Positions 7,163-16,219 of a DNA stretch of 42,017 bases are shown in pieces. This DNA is from Bacillota bacterium (GTDB lineage: Bacteria; Bacillota_I; Bacilli_A; RFN20; CAG-288): positions 1-42,017 of the forward strand of contig JAEWSJ010000031.1 of the NCBI GenBank assembly GCA_023398335.1. The letters run 5' to 3'. The notes below the pieces were generated by a model, which was given only the letters and a program-made list of their open reading frames with translations, did no database searches and was not told the DNA's origin. Position numbers and translations under genes: made by a program. Every line of letters starts with the position of its first letter. Position 1 is the stretch's first letter.

Positions 7163-9889
7163 ATGAAAACTTTTTATAAAAGCTTATTTAGAGGTATTAA
7201 GTCCAATCTTGGAAGATTTATTTCAATTATTGCAATTGTTATACTTGGAATTGGTTTTTTGATCGGCTTATTATCTTCAACCCCGGATTTACAGTACAGC
7301 GTAAGTAAATATTACGAAGATACTAATTTATCGGATTTAAATATAAAAAGTACAATTGGTTTTGAGTCATCTAGCGTGAACTTATTAAAAACAAAATATA
7401 ATGAAATAAAAGAAATTGTTGGTGTAACTCAATACGATAGAGAGATGATATATAAGGATGAGAATATCAGTGCAAGGGCATATTATTTAGATTTAAATAA
7501 TGAACAAAGTGTAAACAAACTTACTTTAGTAAAAGGAACTTATCCTTCTTCAAAGTACGAATGCGTAATTGAATCACCAGATACTTATCTTTTAGATATC
7601 CCATTAGATAAAACAATTGAATATAATGATGAGACCTATACTGTAAAAGGGGTCGTTTCTTCGGCTTATTATTTCCAAAAGCAAAAGGAAACTACTACTG
7701 TTGGAAGTGGCAAACTAAGCTCGGTAATGTATTTTAATACTTCGTTTTATGATGAAGAGATGCCAATAACTGATATATACATTGAACTAAATAAAAAACA
7801 AGGAATAAACTATTTTTCAAAACAATATGATGAATTAATAGATGAATTTGTAGTAAAAATTAAAACTGAAGAAGAGGAGATTACTAACGCAAGAATAACT
7901 TCATTGAAGCAGGAAATATATGAGAAATCATATAAAGAAGTATATGACGTTATTTTTGAAGAATATAAGAAAAATATATCTAAGGCCTTTGACGATCAGA
8001 TTGCTGAAATAGGTATTAATTTACGTAATCAATTGATATCTTATGGCTATACGGGAGACGCACTTGAACAGGCTTACAATCAACAACTAGATCAAATTAT
8101 TGAAACGAACGGATTAAAAGGACAAGCATTAAGTGATAAAATTGATGCCCAACTTGAAAATAAAAAAAATGAGATTGAAGAGAAATCCATTTCAGAAACA
8201 AATAAAATTGTTAATAAGGAAATAGATAAATTAGAAATATCAGTTTATTTCTTGGATACAAAATCATACAATGCTTCCTATATAAATTTTAAGATGAATT
8301 CAGAGAAGGTTGCTGATGTTGCGGTTGTTTTCCCGTTCTTTTTCTTCCTTATTGCTGGATTAATTACTTTAACCTCTATTACTAGAATGGTTGAGGAAGA
8401 AAGAGTAAGTATCGGTACTTTAAAAGCCTTGGGCTATTCTCGTAATCTAATCTTACTTAAGTATTTATTATATGCTTTATTAGCTTGCGGAATTGGTTGC
8501 TTAATCGGAGTGGGAGTAGGAATATATTCGTTGCCATATTTGATTTATTATATGTATAATTCATTATTTGCCTTGCCTGACTTTATCATGAGACTTGATC
8601 CATTTTATATATCTTTATCAGTCTTAGTTATGATAGTTTCTGTTTTGTTAGTTACATATTTAGTTTGTCGATCTACTATGAGAGAGAAACCATCAACATT
8701 GATGCTAGGAAAGGCACCTAAGCCAGGAAAAAAGATTCTTCTTGAAAGAATGCCTTTCTTATGGAAAAGACTTAAATTTAAGTATAAATCGATGTTTAAG
8801 AATATATTTAGATATAAAAAGAATCTTTTTGTTATGTTGATTGGTATAGGTGGATGTACTTCGTTATTATTGATTGGCTTCGGCATTAAAGATTCGATTG
8901 ATATCGTATCAAATTATCAATATAATACGATATTTAAGTATGAACTTGTTGTAAATGTAGATAAAGAAAATGATTCAATATTTAGCTCTATTGAAGGAAT
9001 TGATCAGTTCTCTAAACTGCATGTGGAGTCAGATGTAAAGTGTTCACTAAATAACAATAAGATATCTTCATATATATATGTGTTTGATAATGAAAGTAAA
9101 GTTGATTCATATATCCAGTTAGAAGACTTAAAAGGGAATATCTTAGAATATTCTTCTTCTGATATATATATAACTAACCAGATTGCTGAGTATTTAAAGA
9201 TTAGTGAAGGAGATGAATTTACCATTGCCATCGATGGTAAAGAACATAAAATTGAGGCTCAACATATAGTTAGAAATTACGTGAATAACTATATATTTTT
9301 AAGCGTAAATAAGTTAAATGAGTTAACAAATAAAACATATGGTATTAATTCATACATTGTAAATGCGGATATTTCCACTCAGGATAAGCAAGATAGAATT
9401 GTGTCGTTAATATTAAATAATGAAGACGTTAAATCTGTTGAAGCAGTATCAGAAACAAGATCATTCTTTGATTTCCTTATAAAAAACATAAATTATATTG
9501 TTCTGTTATTAATAGGCTTTTCTGGAGCGTTGTCCATTGTTGTTACCTATAATTTAACAAATATAAATATCAATGAACGAATAAGGGAAATAGCAACGTT
9601 AAAAGTTTTAGGATATCAAAAAGAAGAAGTTGCTGGATATGTATATAGAGAAACGATGGTTCTAACTATTTTAGGCTCTAGTCTCGGATTGTTAGTTGGG
9701 TATTATTTACACAAATTTGTTATGTCAATAATTCAAAACGAGGGAATGTTGTTTGGAGATTCTATAGCTCCTCTTAGTTATTTTTATTCGTTTGGAATAT
9801 CGATAATCTTAGCTATAATAGTAGATATTTTGTTTTTACCTAAATTAAAAAAGATTCAAATGGTTGAATCTTTAAAATGTGTTGATTAA
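7163..9889 (+). CDS. FtsX-like ABC permease with long helical extracellular insert
   Basis: A 908-residue permease starting 6 bases after the ATPase stop. The first membrane helix is at about 19-38; three helices follow from about 385 (PFFFFLIAGLITL), with coupling motif GTLKALGYS, and a second FtsX unit occupies the C-terminal half (ATLKVLGYQ near its end). Residues 220-358 are an acidic, Lys/Glu/Gln-rich, strongly helical insert with no counterpart in the 823-residue paralogue; it lies between the first external domain and the second membrane helix and would project outside the cell. Such insertions occur in some large Bacillota FtsX permeases. Its stop codon overlaps the stop of the convergent gene. 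Confidence 0.92.
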   Translation: MKTFYKSLFRGIKSNLGRFISIIAIVILGIGFLIGLLSSTPDLQYSVSKYYEDTNLSDLNIKSTIGFESSSVNLLKTKYNEIKEIVGVTQYDREMIYKDENISARAYYLDLNNEQSVNKLTLVKGTYPSSKYECVIESPDTYLLDIPLDKTIEYNDETYTVKGVVSSAYYFQKQKETTTVGSGKLSSVMYFNTSFYDEEMPITDIYIELNKKQGINYFSKQYDELIDEFVVKIKTEEEEITNARITSLKQEIYEKSYKEVYDVIFEEYKKNISKAFDDQIAEIGINLRNQLISYGYTGDALEQAYNQQLDQIIETNGLKGQALSDKIDAQLENKKNEIEEKSISETNKIVNKEIDKLEISVYFLDTKSYNASYINFKMNSEKVADVAVVFPFFFFLIAGLITLTSITRMVEEERVSIGTLKALGYSRNLILLKYLLYALLACGIGCLIGVGVGIYSLPYLIYYMYNSLFALPDFIMRLDPFYISLSVLVMIVSVLLVTYLVCRSTMREKPSTLMLGKAPKPGKKILLERMPFLWKRLKFKYKSMFKNIFRYKKNLFVMLIGIGGCTSLLLIGFGIKDSIDIVSNYQYNTIFKYELVVNVDKENDSIFSSIEGIDQFSKLHVESDVKCSLNNNKISSYIYVFDNESKVDSYIQLEDLKGNILEYSSSDIYITNQIAEYLKISEGDEFTIAIDGKEHKIEAQHIVRNYVNNYIFLSVNKLNELTNKTYGINSYIVNADISTQDKQDRIVSLILNNEDVKSVEAVSETRSFFDFLIKNINYIVLLLIGFSGALSIVVTYNLTNININERIREIATLKVLGYQKEEVAGYVYRETMVLTILGSSLGLLVGYYLHKFVMSIIQNEGMLFGDSIAPLSYFYSFGISIILAIIVDILFLPKLKKIQMVESLKCVD

Positions 9890-11556
9890 ATCGAGCGAAG
9901 TAAATTAAGTAAAGCAACTGCGCCTTCTTTAGGTCCATTATGCGGATCAATACTAAGCTTGGTAAATAGTTTACCAATAAATATTTTGTTTTTATATAAA
10001 TCATCAAAAATATCATTGATTAATTCTTTACATTCTTCTTTGCGTTGTAATGGTCCAAAAGGATTGGCAAAAAAAGTAGATACCTTTCCAATTTCACTAG
10101 TCGTTCCTTTTGCTACACGTTCACCTTTGATAAATTCGTTTATTGCAATTTTTTCATCGTTAAATTTTATTATTCCATCATTTGATGAAGTAAAGTTATC
10201 TGCGAGCAAAAACATATCAACATGATGAAGCTTTTTAGTCTCCTTATAAGTTGTAATTGGAATTACTACACGGGAATTAACCGATTCAATATTTAGAAAA
10301 ACTGATCTATCAACAGAGCGAAGAGAATATCCTTTTTCTAAATCATCCAATCTAACAAACGCACCAGTTTCTGTTCCTGAACAATAAACTTGAGAATCAT
10401 TGATTTCGAATGTTCCCATATCATCAAAGATTGTATAAATTTTATCTATCAAAGGATCTCTAAGCATGTTTAAGGCTTCAATGGTTTCTGATTTTCCTGC
10501 ACCTGAATCACCAAGAATAACTACATTAAAACTCTTTTTGTTAGTTAATTGAATTCGTATACCAGCACCGTGGATTGGTAGTTTACGTTCATCAATCATA
10601 TGAAGATTATGAAGTGTTAAAATCATCTTTTTTAGATAACCAAAGTAATCAATATTAGCTTTTTCAGGGCATACACCGACGTATGTTCCATCTTCCAATT
10701 TGTAATAATAACACAAGTTGTAATCAATATTAATTCCGAAAAACAAAATAAATTCGGGCTTTTTATTCTCGACATCGGAGAAATCAACAATTTTAAATAG
10801 GTTTCCTAAAGCCACAATAAATGAAAGATATTCTTTCGAAATGAATAAGTAACCAACTTTATGGTTGATCTTAATTGCTATTGCTATATTATTATTTGAG
10901 TCGTAACTTTCTTTATCAACGAACAAATTATGAGTAGAGAAAATTCCTTCTCTTGTATTCTTTTTTGAGGATGAAATAAATGGTGGATTGATAAGCAAGG
11001 TTTTTAATCTTGGCGTACTTTCAAGAAAACCAAGTTCATGTGGCAAGTCAAGTTTACTGGAATTTTCAATAATAAAACTAGCGTTAGTACCGGAAGGAAG
11101 TTGACGGTAAACTATTTGTTCATGACCCAAAACATTTTCATATATTTTACGATAAGTGGAAACTATTATACTTTGAAACTCTTCATTTAAACTAACGAAT
11201 TTTGATGATTCGATATTGAATTTATTTGAGTTAATTAATGCGTATCTTTGTTTACTTCTCCACACGTCGTATATTCCGTCTATCATCGATAAAAATTCAT
11301 ATTTATCTTCGCTTAATGGGAGTAATTGTTTTTCAATATTTGAATAATTTCCGGATAATAATTCTATGAATAATGAATGTATTTTATTATCAATGTTGTC
11401 AATGAATGTGTCATTGATTAAGTTGTATAACTTTATATCTTCGCTTTCAAGTGAACAAAGATACTCATGCAAAATATCTTTGAAAAAACTTGAATTAAGT
11501 ATTTCTTCTGAAGTTAATTTGTGATTGGAAAATTCAAATATTAATGTATTATTCAT
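9886..11556 (-). CDS. PEP carboxykinase/HPr kinase-like P-loop protein
   Basis: A 556-residue protein. The C-terminal half follows the PEPCK/HprK fold: GDSGAGKSE (349-357) as the P-loop, FDDMG (377-381) as the Asp-Asp metal/phosphate motif, NSRVVIPITTY (427-437) matching the PEPCK adenine-binding ENTRxxYPI region, VAKGTTSEIGK (481-491) like VAGTE, and STFFANPFGP like TFSACFG. A PIHGAGI string precedes the P-loop. The first 320 residues were not recognised. Similar proteins in Bacillota are often annotated as phosphoenolpyruvate carboxykinase, but whether this one decarboxylates oxaloacetate or phosphorylates something else is open. ATG 11556 overlaps the aminotransferase stop by 8 bp with no clear ribosome site, implying translational coupling. 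Confidence 0.7.
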   Translation of the reverse strand: MNNTLIFEFSNHKLTSEEILNSSFFKDILHEYLCSLESEDIKLYNLINDTFIDNIDNKIHSLFIELLSGNYSNIEKQLLPLSEDKYEFLSMIDGIYDVWRSKQRYALINSNKFNIESSKFVSLNEEFQSIIVSTYRKIYENVLGHEQIVYRQLPSGTNASFIIENSSKLDLPHELGFLESTPRLKTLLINPPFISSSKKNTREGIFSTHNLFVDKESYDSNNNIAIAIKINHKVGYLFISKEYLSFIVALGNLFKIVDFSDVENKKPEFILFFGINIDYNLCYYYKLEDGTYVGVCPEKANIDYFGYLKKMILTLHNLHMIDERKLPIHGAGIRIQLTNKKSFNVVILGDSGAGKSETIEALNMLRDPLIDKIYTIFDDMGTFEINDSQVYCSGTETGAFVRLDDLEKGYSLRSVDRSVFLNIESVNSRVVIPITTYKETKKLHHVDMFLLADNFTSSNDGIIKFNDEKIAINEFIKGERVAKGTTSEIGKVSTFFANPFGPLQRKEECKELINDIFDDLYKNKIFIGKLFTKLSIDPHNGPKEGAVALLNLLRSI

Positions 11557-12787
11557 TTATGGTTTTTATTACCTCACTCATTGTATATATTAACGTGTCA
11601 ATTTCATCATCTTTAAGACTTGATAATGCTAAGCGAATATGTGAGTTATCAAGTGGGACAACATACATGTGTTTTTCTTTTAATTTTGCAGTTACAAGTG
11701 GAGAATTGTTGATGTATAAAGTAATAAAGAAACCATTTGAATATTTCGTATGCTTAATATTGTATTTATCTAAGGTATCAATAAGATGTCTACCTCTTAA
11801 ATGCAAGATATTCATATTTGCTAAGATATTATTCTCAATATCTTGTCTAGCCTTATTGTCAAGCAAAGAATTAGATACAGCGATAATAGCACTCCCGGTT
11901 GGACAGGAATATGTTCCTCTTGCAATGCAGCATGCAGAATTAACAATATTTACACTTACTTCTTCACTCTTTGTTAAGCCTAATAAAGCGCCCGTTCTTA
12001 AACCATACATCCCGAATGTTTTGGAACACGAGAATGCAAACATACATAAGAACTGAGGATTAAATGAATTTATTGCTTTGAAAAGTTTATGCGAAGATAA
12101 ATCTGCACGATCGTAATCTAAATATGCAACATCAAATAGAATCGTGATATTTCCAAGTTTAGTAATTTCGTTTAAAGAAACGAATAATTTTTGATATTCT
12201 TCGCTTGATAAAGAATAGCCAGTTGGATTTTGACAAGGATCGTTTATTACGACGAGGACGTTTTGTTGTACTTTTTGATATTGTTTAATTTTTTGAATAA
12301 GATTATCAATATTGAAGTTTTGATTACTATCAAAAATTTCATATGTATCAAAACCTATTCCTGCTTCTGAAGCAATAAGTTGGTAGTTGTTCCACATCAA
12401 TGAAGGAAGTAGAACTTTTTCACCTTTTTCCAAAAATGTTTTGAAAGAAATAAAGCATGCACCTGTTCCACCTAAAGTTGCGCAAAACGGCACGGAATAT
12501 GAAGATGTAAATTTGTCATAGTATTCTCGGAAAAGCCATTTTGAAACTGCTTCTTTATATATTGGTTGTCCTGATATTGGTGGGTAGTTCAAATTATTTG
12601 GTATATCTTTACCTATATTAGCTTTTATTAGTCTTACTCCGTTTAACGTTTTATCATCATTAAGAAAAACACCGATAGAAGCATCTATTTTGTTTTCATA
12701 ATTATCTTTCTTTGCTTCTGCTGATATTTTCAAAATATCAGCACTAGCAACTATTGTTCTTGAGCGTAATGCAGTATATTTATCCAT
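11549..12787 (-). CDS. Class I/II aminotransferase (aspartate/aromatic type)
   Basis: A 412-residue PLP enzyme of fold type I. The substrate/cofactor segment NYPPISGQPIYKEAV is at 67-81, NDPCQNPTG at 182-190 holds the Asn that contacts PLP, FDVAYLDY (218-225) holds the Asp that binds the pyridine nitrogen, the Schiff-base lysine is K256 in SCSKTFGMYGLRTG, and R264 binds cofactor phosphate. The C-terminal HIRLAL holds the likely carboxylate-binding Arg. The lack of a signal peptide indicates a cytosolic enzyme. AAGGA lies 5 bases before ATG 12787, and a TATAAT (12812-12817) sits at the end of the upstream methyltransferase gene. Aspartate/tyrosine-like specificity is likely but not provable from sequence. 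Confidence 0.9.
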   Translation of the reverse strand: MDKYTALRSRTIVASADILKISAEAKKDNYENKIDASIGVFLNDDKTLNGVRLIKANIGKDIPNNLNYPPISGQPIYKEAVSKWLFREYYDKFTSSYSVPFCATLGGTGACFISFKTFLEKGEKVLLPSLMWNNYQLIASEAGIGFDTYEIFDSNQNFNIDNLIQKIKQYQKVQQNVLVVINDPCQNPTGYSLSSEEYQKLFVSLNEITKLGNITILFDVAYLDYDRADLSSHKLFKAINSFNPQFLCMFAFSCSKTFGMYGLRTGALLGLTKSEEVSVNIVNSACCIARGTYSCPTGSAIIAVSNSLLDNKARQDIENNILANMNILHLRGRHLIDTLDKYNIKHTKYSNGFFITLYINNSPLVTAKLKEKHMYVVPLDNSHIRLALSSLKDDEIDTLIYTMSEVIKTINE

Positions 12788-12812
12788 ATTATCCTTCTTC
12801 TTTCTGTGTATA

Positions 12813-14087
12813 TTATAATGACTTTCTCAATCCTTTTGGATAGTAATTCTTCACTTTGTTACCAACTTTCTTACCATATCCAATATTACATCCTAAATAA
12901 GATAGAATTACAATCCCATCTTTCATAGAAGATGCGATAGAAATCTCTTCTCCTTTAAGATATTTTTCCGTTTCTTCTTTGCTTATTTGAAGAGAATTTT
13001 CACTTGATAAGTAATGAGATAAGGCGTGATCATATGGACATTTTGAATATTTTGAATCATTGCTTAGTTTTAATCCAAACCTTAATGATTTAAGTTTGAA
13101 CATTATAGAATCGAAGTATGGTAAAGCATATGTTTCATTAAGATAATTAAACTCGTATAAATTGAGTTCTTTATTGTATTTTCCATGTTTTAAATTGAAT
13201 GAGTTAGAAGATAAAGTTCCATCTTTCTTTAAAAAGCATACGAAATGACCTTCGCCTTTTTTATATAGTGAAGGAAATAAATGATAGCAACCTTTTAGCG
13301 TTCCTTCATAGTATCCTTCTTCCTCTTTAAGAGGTAAAACGGATAAATCTGAGTGAAGGGAGAGAATATTATTTATTCTATCTTCATCTTCTTCTTTTAG
13401 AAATGAACAAGTAGAGTAGGATAAGATGCCGCCTTTTTTAAGTAAATCATATGCAATAGATAGTAATTTATCTTGAAGTGGAAGAAGATTTAATGTCTTT
13501 TCATATGACCAATCATCTTTTACTTCGGCACTTTTTCTAAACATTCCGGTTCCTGAACAAGGAGTATCAAGAATAATTTTGTCAAAATATTGTTGATAGT
13601 TATCTAAAAAGAACGAAGGGTCGTAGGAAGTAACAATAACGTTTGCTAGTCCCATTCTTTCGATGTTTTTTGCTAGTTCAACAGCTCGAGAAGACGAATA
13701 ATCATTTGAAATAATTAAACTACGAGGATGCTTTAAGGCGTAAGAAATAGTCTTTCCACCTGGAGCAGCGCACATATCTAAAACAACTTCGTATTCATTT
13801 GAAATGAGATTTTGAGAAATTATATCGGCTGAAGGATCAAGAATGTAATACGCTCCACATTCGTGAAGTATATTCTTGCCTGGTTTATCAATAGATGAAT
13901 CGTAGAGATATAGACTTTTATCAATGTTATCTTGTTTCATTGTTGTAAAATCATTTAGAACAGCGGAGTTTGTTTTATTTACATTTAAAAGAAGACCTTT
14001 ATTTGGTGTTTCTTTTTCCATTTCTTCCTTTAGTTTTTCAATGGTCTCTTTTTGAAGATAACTAGCTAATAAATCATACATTTCCAT
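12813..14087 (-). CDS. RsmF/NOL1-NOP2-Sun-type RNA m5C methyltransferase
   Basis: A 424-residue SAM-dependent enzyme. SAM motif I is DMCAAPGGKT (104-113), the motif IV cysteine is C177 in DTPCSGTGMFRK, and the catalytic motif VI cysteine is C227 in YSTCSF; these two cysteines define RNA m5C methyltransferases of the Sun/RsmF/NOP2 group. The C-terminal region from about 290 resembles the extra RNA-binding domain of RsmF/YebU-type enzymes, which modify 16S rRNA. The exact target is not determinable. No Shine-Dalgarno is visible before ATG 14087, and an extended -10 lies only 9 bases upstream, so the mRNA may be leaderless. A third-codon ATG (14079-14081) is an alternative start. Confidence 0.88.
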   Translation of the reverse strand: MEMYDLLASYLQKETIEKLKEEMEKETPNKGLLLNVNKTNSAVLNDFTTMKQDNIDKSLYLYDSSIDKPGKNILHECGAYYILDPSADIISQNLISNEYEVVLDMCAAPGGKTISYALKHPRSLIISNDYSSSRAVELAKNIERMGLANVIVTSYDPSFFLDNYQQYFDKIILDTPCSGTGMFRKSAEVKDDWSYEKTLNLLPLQDKLLSIAYDLLKKGGILSYSTCSFLKEEDEDRINNILSLHSDLSVLPLKEEEGYYEGTLKGCYHLFPSLYKKGEGHFVCFLKKDGTLSSNSFNLKHGKYNKELNLYEFNYLNETYALPYFDSIMFKLKSLRFGLKLSNDSKYSKCPYDHALSHYLSSENSLQISKEETEKYLKGEEISIASSMKDGIVILSYLGCNIGYGKKVGNKVKNYYPKGLRKSL

Positions 14088-14096
14088 ATCTAAAAC

Positions 14097-14105
14097 ATTA
14101 TATCA
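14097..14105 (-). promoter_or_regulatory. Extended -10 promoter of the methyltransferase gene
   Basis: On the minus strand TG-A-TATAAT (14097-14105) forms an extended -10 with no recognisable -35. The predicted start, 6-8 bases downstream, is only 2-3 bases before the ATG. Confidence 0.5.
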
Positions 14106-14164
14106 TTAGTACCCTAGGCGTTTTAATATAAATGAACGAAATAATATAAAATATTATTTACATA

Positions 14165-14173
14165 TGGTAAAAT
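14165..14173 (+). promoter_or_regulatory. Extended -10 promoter of the Cys-rich gene
   Basis: TG-G-TAAAAT (14165-14173) matches an extended -10 without a clear -35, about 25 bases before the ATG at 14198. It is divergent from the methyltransferase promoter 60 bases away. Confidence 0.4.
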
Positions 14174-14181
14174 GAATGTAG

Positions 14182-14189
14182 AAAGGTGG
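14182..14189 (+). promoter_or_regulatory. Ribosome binding site deciding the 14198 start
   Basis: AAAGGTGG lies 8 bases before ATG 14198. The in-frame GTG at 14186 is inside this site and is therefore rejected as the start. Confidence 0.65.
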
Positions 14190-14197
14190 ATATTTAT

Positions 14198-14680
14198 ATG
14201 GCAAATAAAAGAAAAATAACTTGTTTACATCCGATGATTCTAAAAGAATATAAAGATGCTAAATGCGCTGATTTGTTTATTTTACGTGGCGACGAAAAAA
14301 TCTCTGAGAAAAATCAATTTGTCTTAACACGTTCTCCAATTTATAACTGCGATGAGTATGTATGGGTGGGTGAATTAAATAAAGGTGATGAAATTAAATT
14401 TTGTCATGCCGATATGAGATATTTACCTAATGTATCAATATATAATAATATTTCAGGACCTGGAATTACTTTATCTGGCACTGAAGCATGTGTAGATTTT
14501 TCTTTTAAAGATGCGCTTACTTGTCCCGTTACTGATTGTGATTTAATTTACAATTTTGTGAATGGATCTTCTAAATTATTCTATGTAGGAGAAAATAAAG
14601 TTCACACATTGTTCTTAAGAGTGTATGATAATAACCTAGGATCTGATAATGATAGATGGTTAGTTATTTCAGTTGAATAG
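14198..14680 (+). CDS. Cysteine-rich protein of unknown function
   Basis: A 160-residue soluble protein with no signal peptide or membrane helix. It has eight cysteines spread along its length (TCLHP, AKCAD, NCDEY, FCHAD, EACVD, LTCPVTDCD among them), high for a cytosolic protein in this genome, which could mean metal binding. The rest looks beta-rich with many aromatic residues. No family was recognised. It has its own promoter and ribosome site and lies 87 bases before pdp, with no obvious terminator between them. Confidence 0.7.
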   Translation: MANKRKITCLHPMILKEYKDAKCADLFILRGDEKISEKNQFVLTRSPIYNCDEYVWVGELNKGDEIKFCHADMRYLPNVSIYNNISGPGITLSGTEACVDFSFKDALTCPVTDCDLIYNFVNGSSKLFYVGENKVHTLFLRVYDNNLGSDNDRWLVISVE

Positions 14681-14767
14681 TGGTCGTTGAGTTGTGTCTT
14701 TTTAACCATAGTTGTTATTTTTTTATAAATGTATTAAGATTGTTTTTTGAAAGGTAAAGGTTTTTTT

Positions 14768-16069
14768 ATGCGAATGGTAGATGTTATTTTAAAAAAGAGA
14801 GCTGCAAAAGAATTAACTAATGAAGAAATAAAATTCTTTATTAATGGTTTTGTTGATGGCTCAATACCTGATTATCAAGTTTCAGCTTTGTTGATGACCA
14901 TTATTTTTAATGGAATGACAGAGAAAGAGACATTTGCTTTAACTGAAGCAATGTTAAATTCAGGAGAAATTGTAGATTTATCTTCAATTCCAGGAGTAAA
15001 GGTTGATAAACATTCAACTGGTGGTGTTGGTGATAAAGTTTCATTGGTTTTAGGACCAATGGTTGCTGCTTGTGGTGTAAAGTTAGCAAAAATGTCAGGA
15101 AGAGGACTTGGTCATACTGGTGGGACACTCGATAAACTAGAATCGATTCCAGGATTATCAATTCAAGTTTCAGACGAAGATTTTATTAAACAAGTTAAAG
15201 AAGTTGGAATGGCTATTGTTGGTCAAACTGATAAATTAGTTCCAGCGGATAAAAAATTATACGCTTTAAGAGATGTTACAGGCACTGTTGATTCAATGGC
15301 TTTAATTGCATCATCTATTATGTCAAAAAAGTTAGCTTCTGGCGCTGATACAATTTTACTTGATGTAAAATTTGGCAATGGAGCTTTCATGAAGACTCAA
15401 AAAGATGCTGAAACATTAGCGAGATTAATGGTCAAAATTGGTAAAAATTTTGGTAAAGATACTAGAGCTGAAATCACCGATATGGGTGAGCCACTTGGAA
15501 AAGCCGTTGGTAATATCTTAGAAGTAGAAGAAGCAATTGATGCCTTAAATGGCCACGGGCCTTCTGATTTATTAGATGTATGTTTATCTTCTGGTTCAAC
15601 GATGTTAGTTCAAGCTAAAGTTTGCGAAACCAAAGAAGAAGCACGTGCTTTATTACAATCTAAAATTGATTCAGGTGAAGCATTTGAAGTATTCAAAAAA
15701 TTTGTTAGTGCACAAGGAGGAGACGTTACATATATTGAAAATCCTTCTAAATTTCCAACAGCAATGTATAAGCGAGATGTAGTTTCAACACAAACGGGCT
15801 ATGTTTCAAAAGTTGAAGCTATTACTATTGGCGTAGCTGCAATGCAACTTGGAGCAGGAAGAGAAAGAAAAGAAGACTTAATTGATACTTCTGCTGGTAT
15901 TGTTTTAAACAAGAAAGTTGGAGATAAAGTTGAAAAAGGTGAAGTCCTTGCAACCATATATACAGATAAGCCAAATTTCGATAATATTGCTAAGAATATC
16001 TATTCCGCTTTCGAGATTGTTGATGATGAAGTTACTCGTGGACCAGTTGTCTTAGAAGTAATTGAATAA
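14768..16069 (+). CDS. pdp: Pyrimidine-nucleoside phosphorylase
   Basis: A 433-residue cytosolic enzyme that splits uridine, deoxyuridine and thymidine with phosphate to give base and (deoxy)ribose-1-phosphate. The N-terminus MRMVDVILKK, the DKHSTGGVGD phosphate-binding region and the family signature SGRGLGHTGGTLDKLE (about residues 107-122) match the Pdp/DeoA family closely. The C-terminal domain ends with the usual biotinyl-like VGDKVEKGEVLATIYTD. ATG 14768 gives the standard family length and sits behind GAAAGG/AAAGG; the in-frame ATG further upstream at 14747 is not needed. It appears monocistronic, closed by a strong terminator. Confidence 0.97.
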   Translation: MRMVDVILKKRAAKELTNEEIKFFINGFVDGSIPDYQVSALLMTIIFNGMTEKETFALTEAMLNSGEIVDLSSIPGVKVDKHSTGGVGDKVSLVLGPMVAACGVKLAKMSGRGLGHTGGTLDKLESIPGLSIQVSDEDFIKQVKEVGMAIVGQTDKLVPADKKLYALRDVTGTVDSMALIASSIMSKKLASGADTILLDVKFGNGAFMKTQKDAETLARLMVKIGKNFGKDTRAEITDMGEPLGKAVGNILEVEEAIDALNGHGPSDLLDVCLSSGSTMLVQAKVCETKEEARALLQSKIDSGEAFEVFKKFVSAQGGDVTYIENPSKFPTAMYKRDVVSTQTGYVSKVEAITIGVAAMQLGAGRERKEDLIDTSAGIVLNKKVGDKVEKGEVLATIYTDKPNFDNIAKNIYSAFEIVDDEVTRGPVVLEVIE

Positions 16070-16129
16070 TTACTTTATTTAAGAACTAATTGCTATATTA
16101 TTGATAGTCTTTTATCTATAACGTTATTT

Positions 16130-16165
16130 GTCAGCTCGCATACAATTAGATGAGCTGACTTTTTT
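16130..16165 (+). terminator. Terminator of pdp
   Basis: GTCAGCTC (16130-16137) and GAGCTGAC (16152-16159) form a perfect 8-bp stem around a 14-base loop, followed by TTTTTT. Confidence 0.9.
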
Positions 16166-16210
16166 AATGATTATTTTGCGAGAATTATGTATAATAATTC
16201 TTGTGAATGT

Positions 16211-16214
16211 GAGG
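16211..16214 (+). promoter_or_regulatory. Ribosome binding site deciding the ABC-F start
   Basis: GAGG lies 5 bases before ATG 16220. An upstream in-frame ATG at 16187 overlaps a TATAAT (16190-16195) that is the likely -10 box, so it cannot be translated from that promoter. Confidence 0.6.
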
Positions 16215-16219
16215 ACTTT

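Noticed and set aside
11544..12056. A 170-codon plus-strand frame antisense to the aminotransferase
   Set aside because: The minus-strand gene has a complete PLP-enzyme motif set and a ribosome site; the antisense frame has neither.
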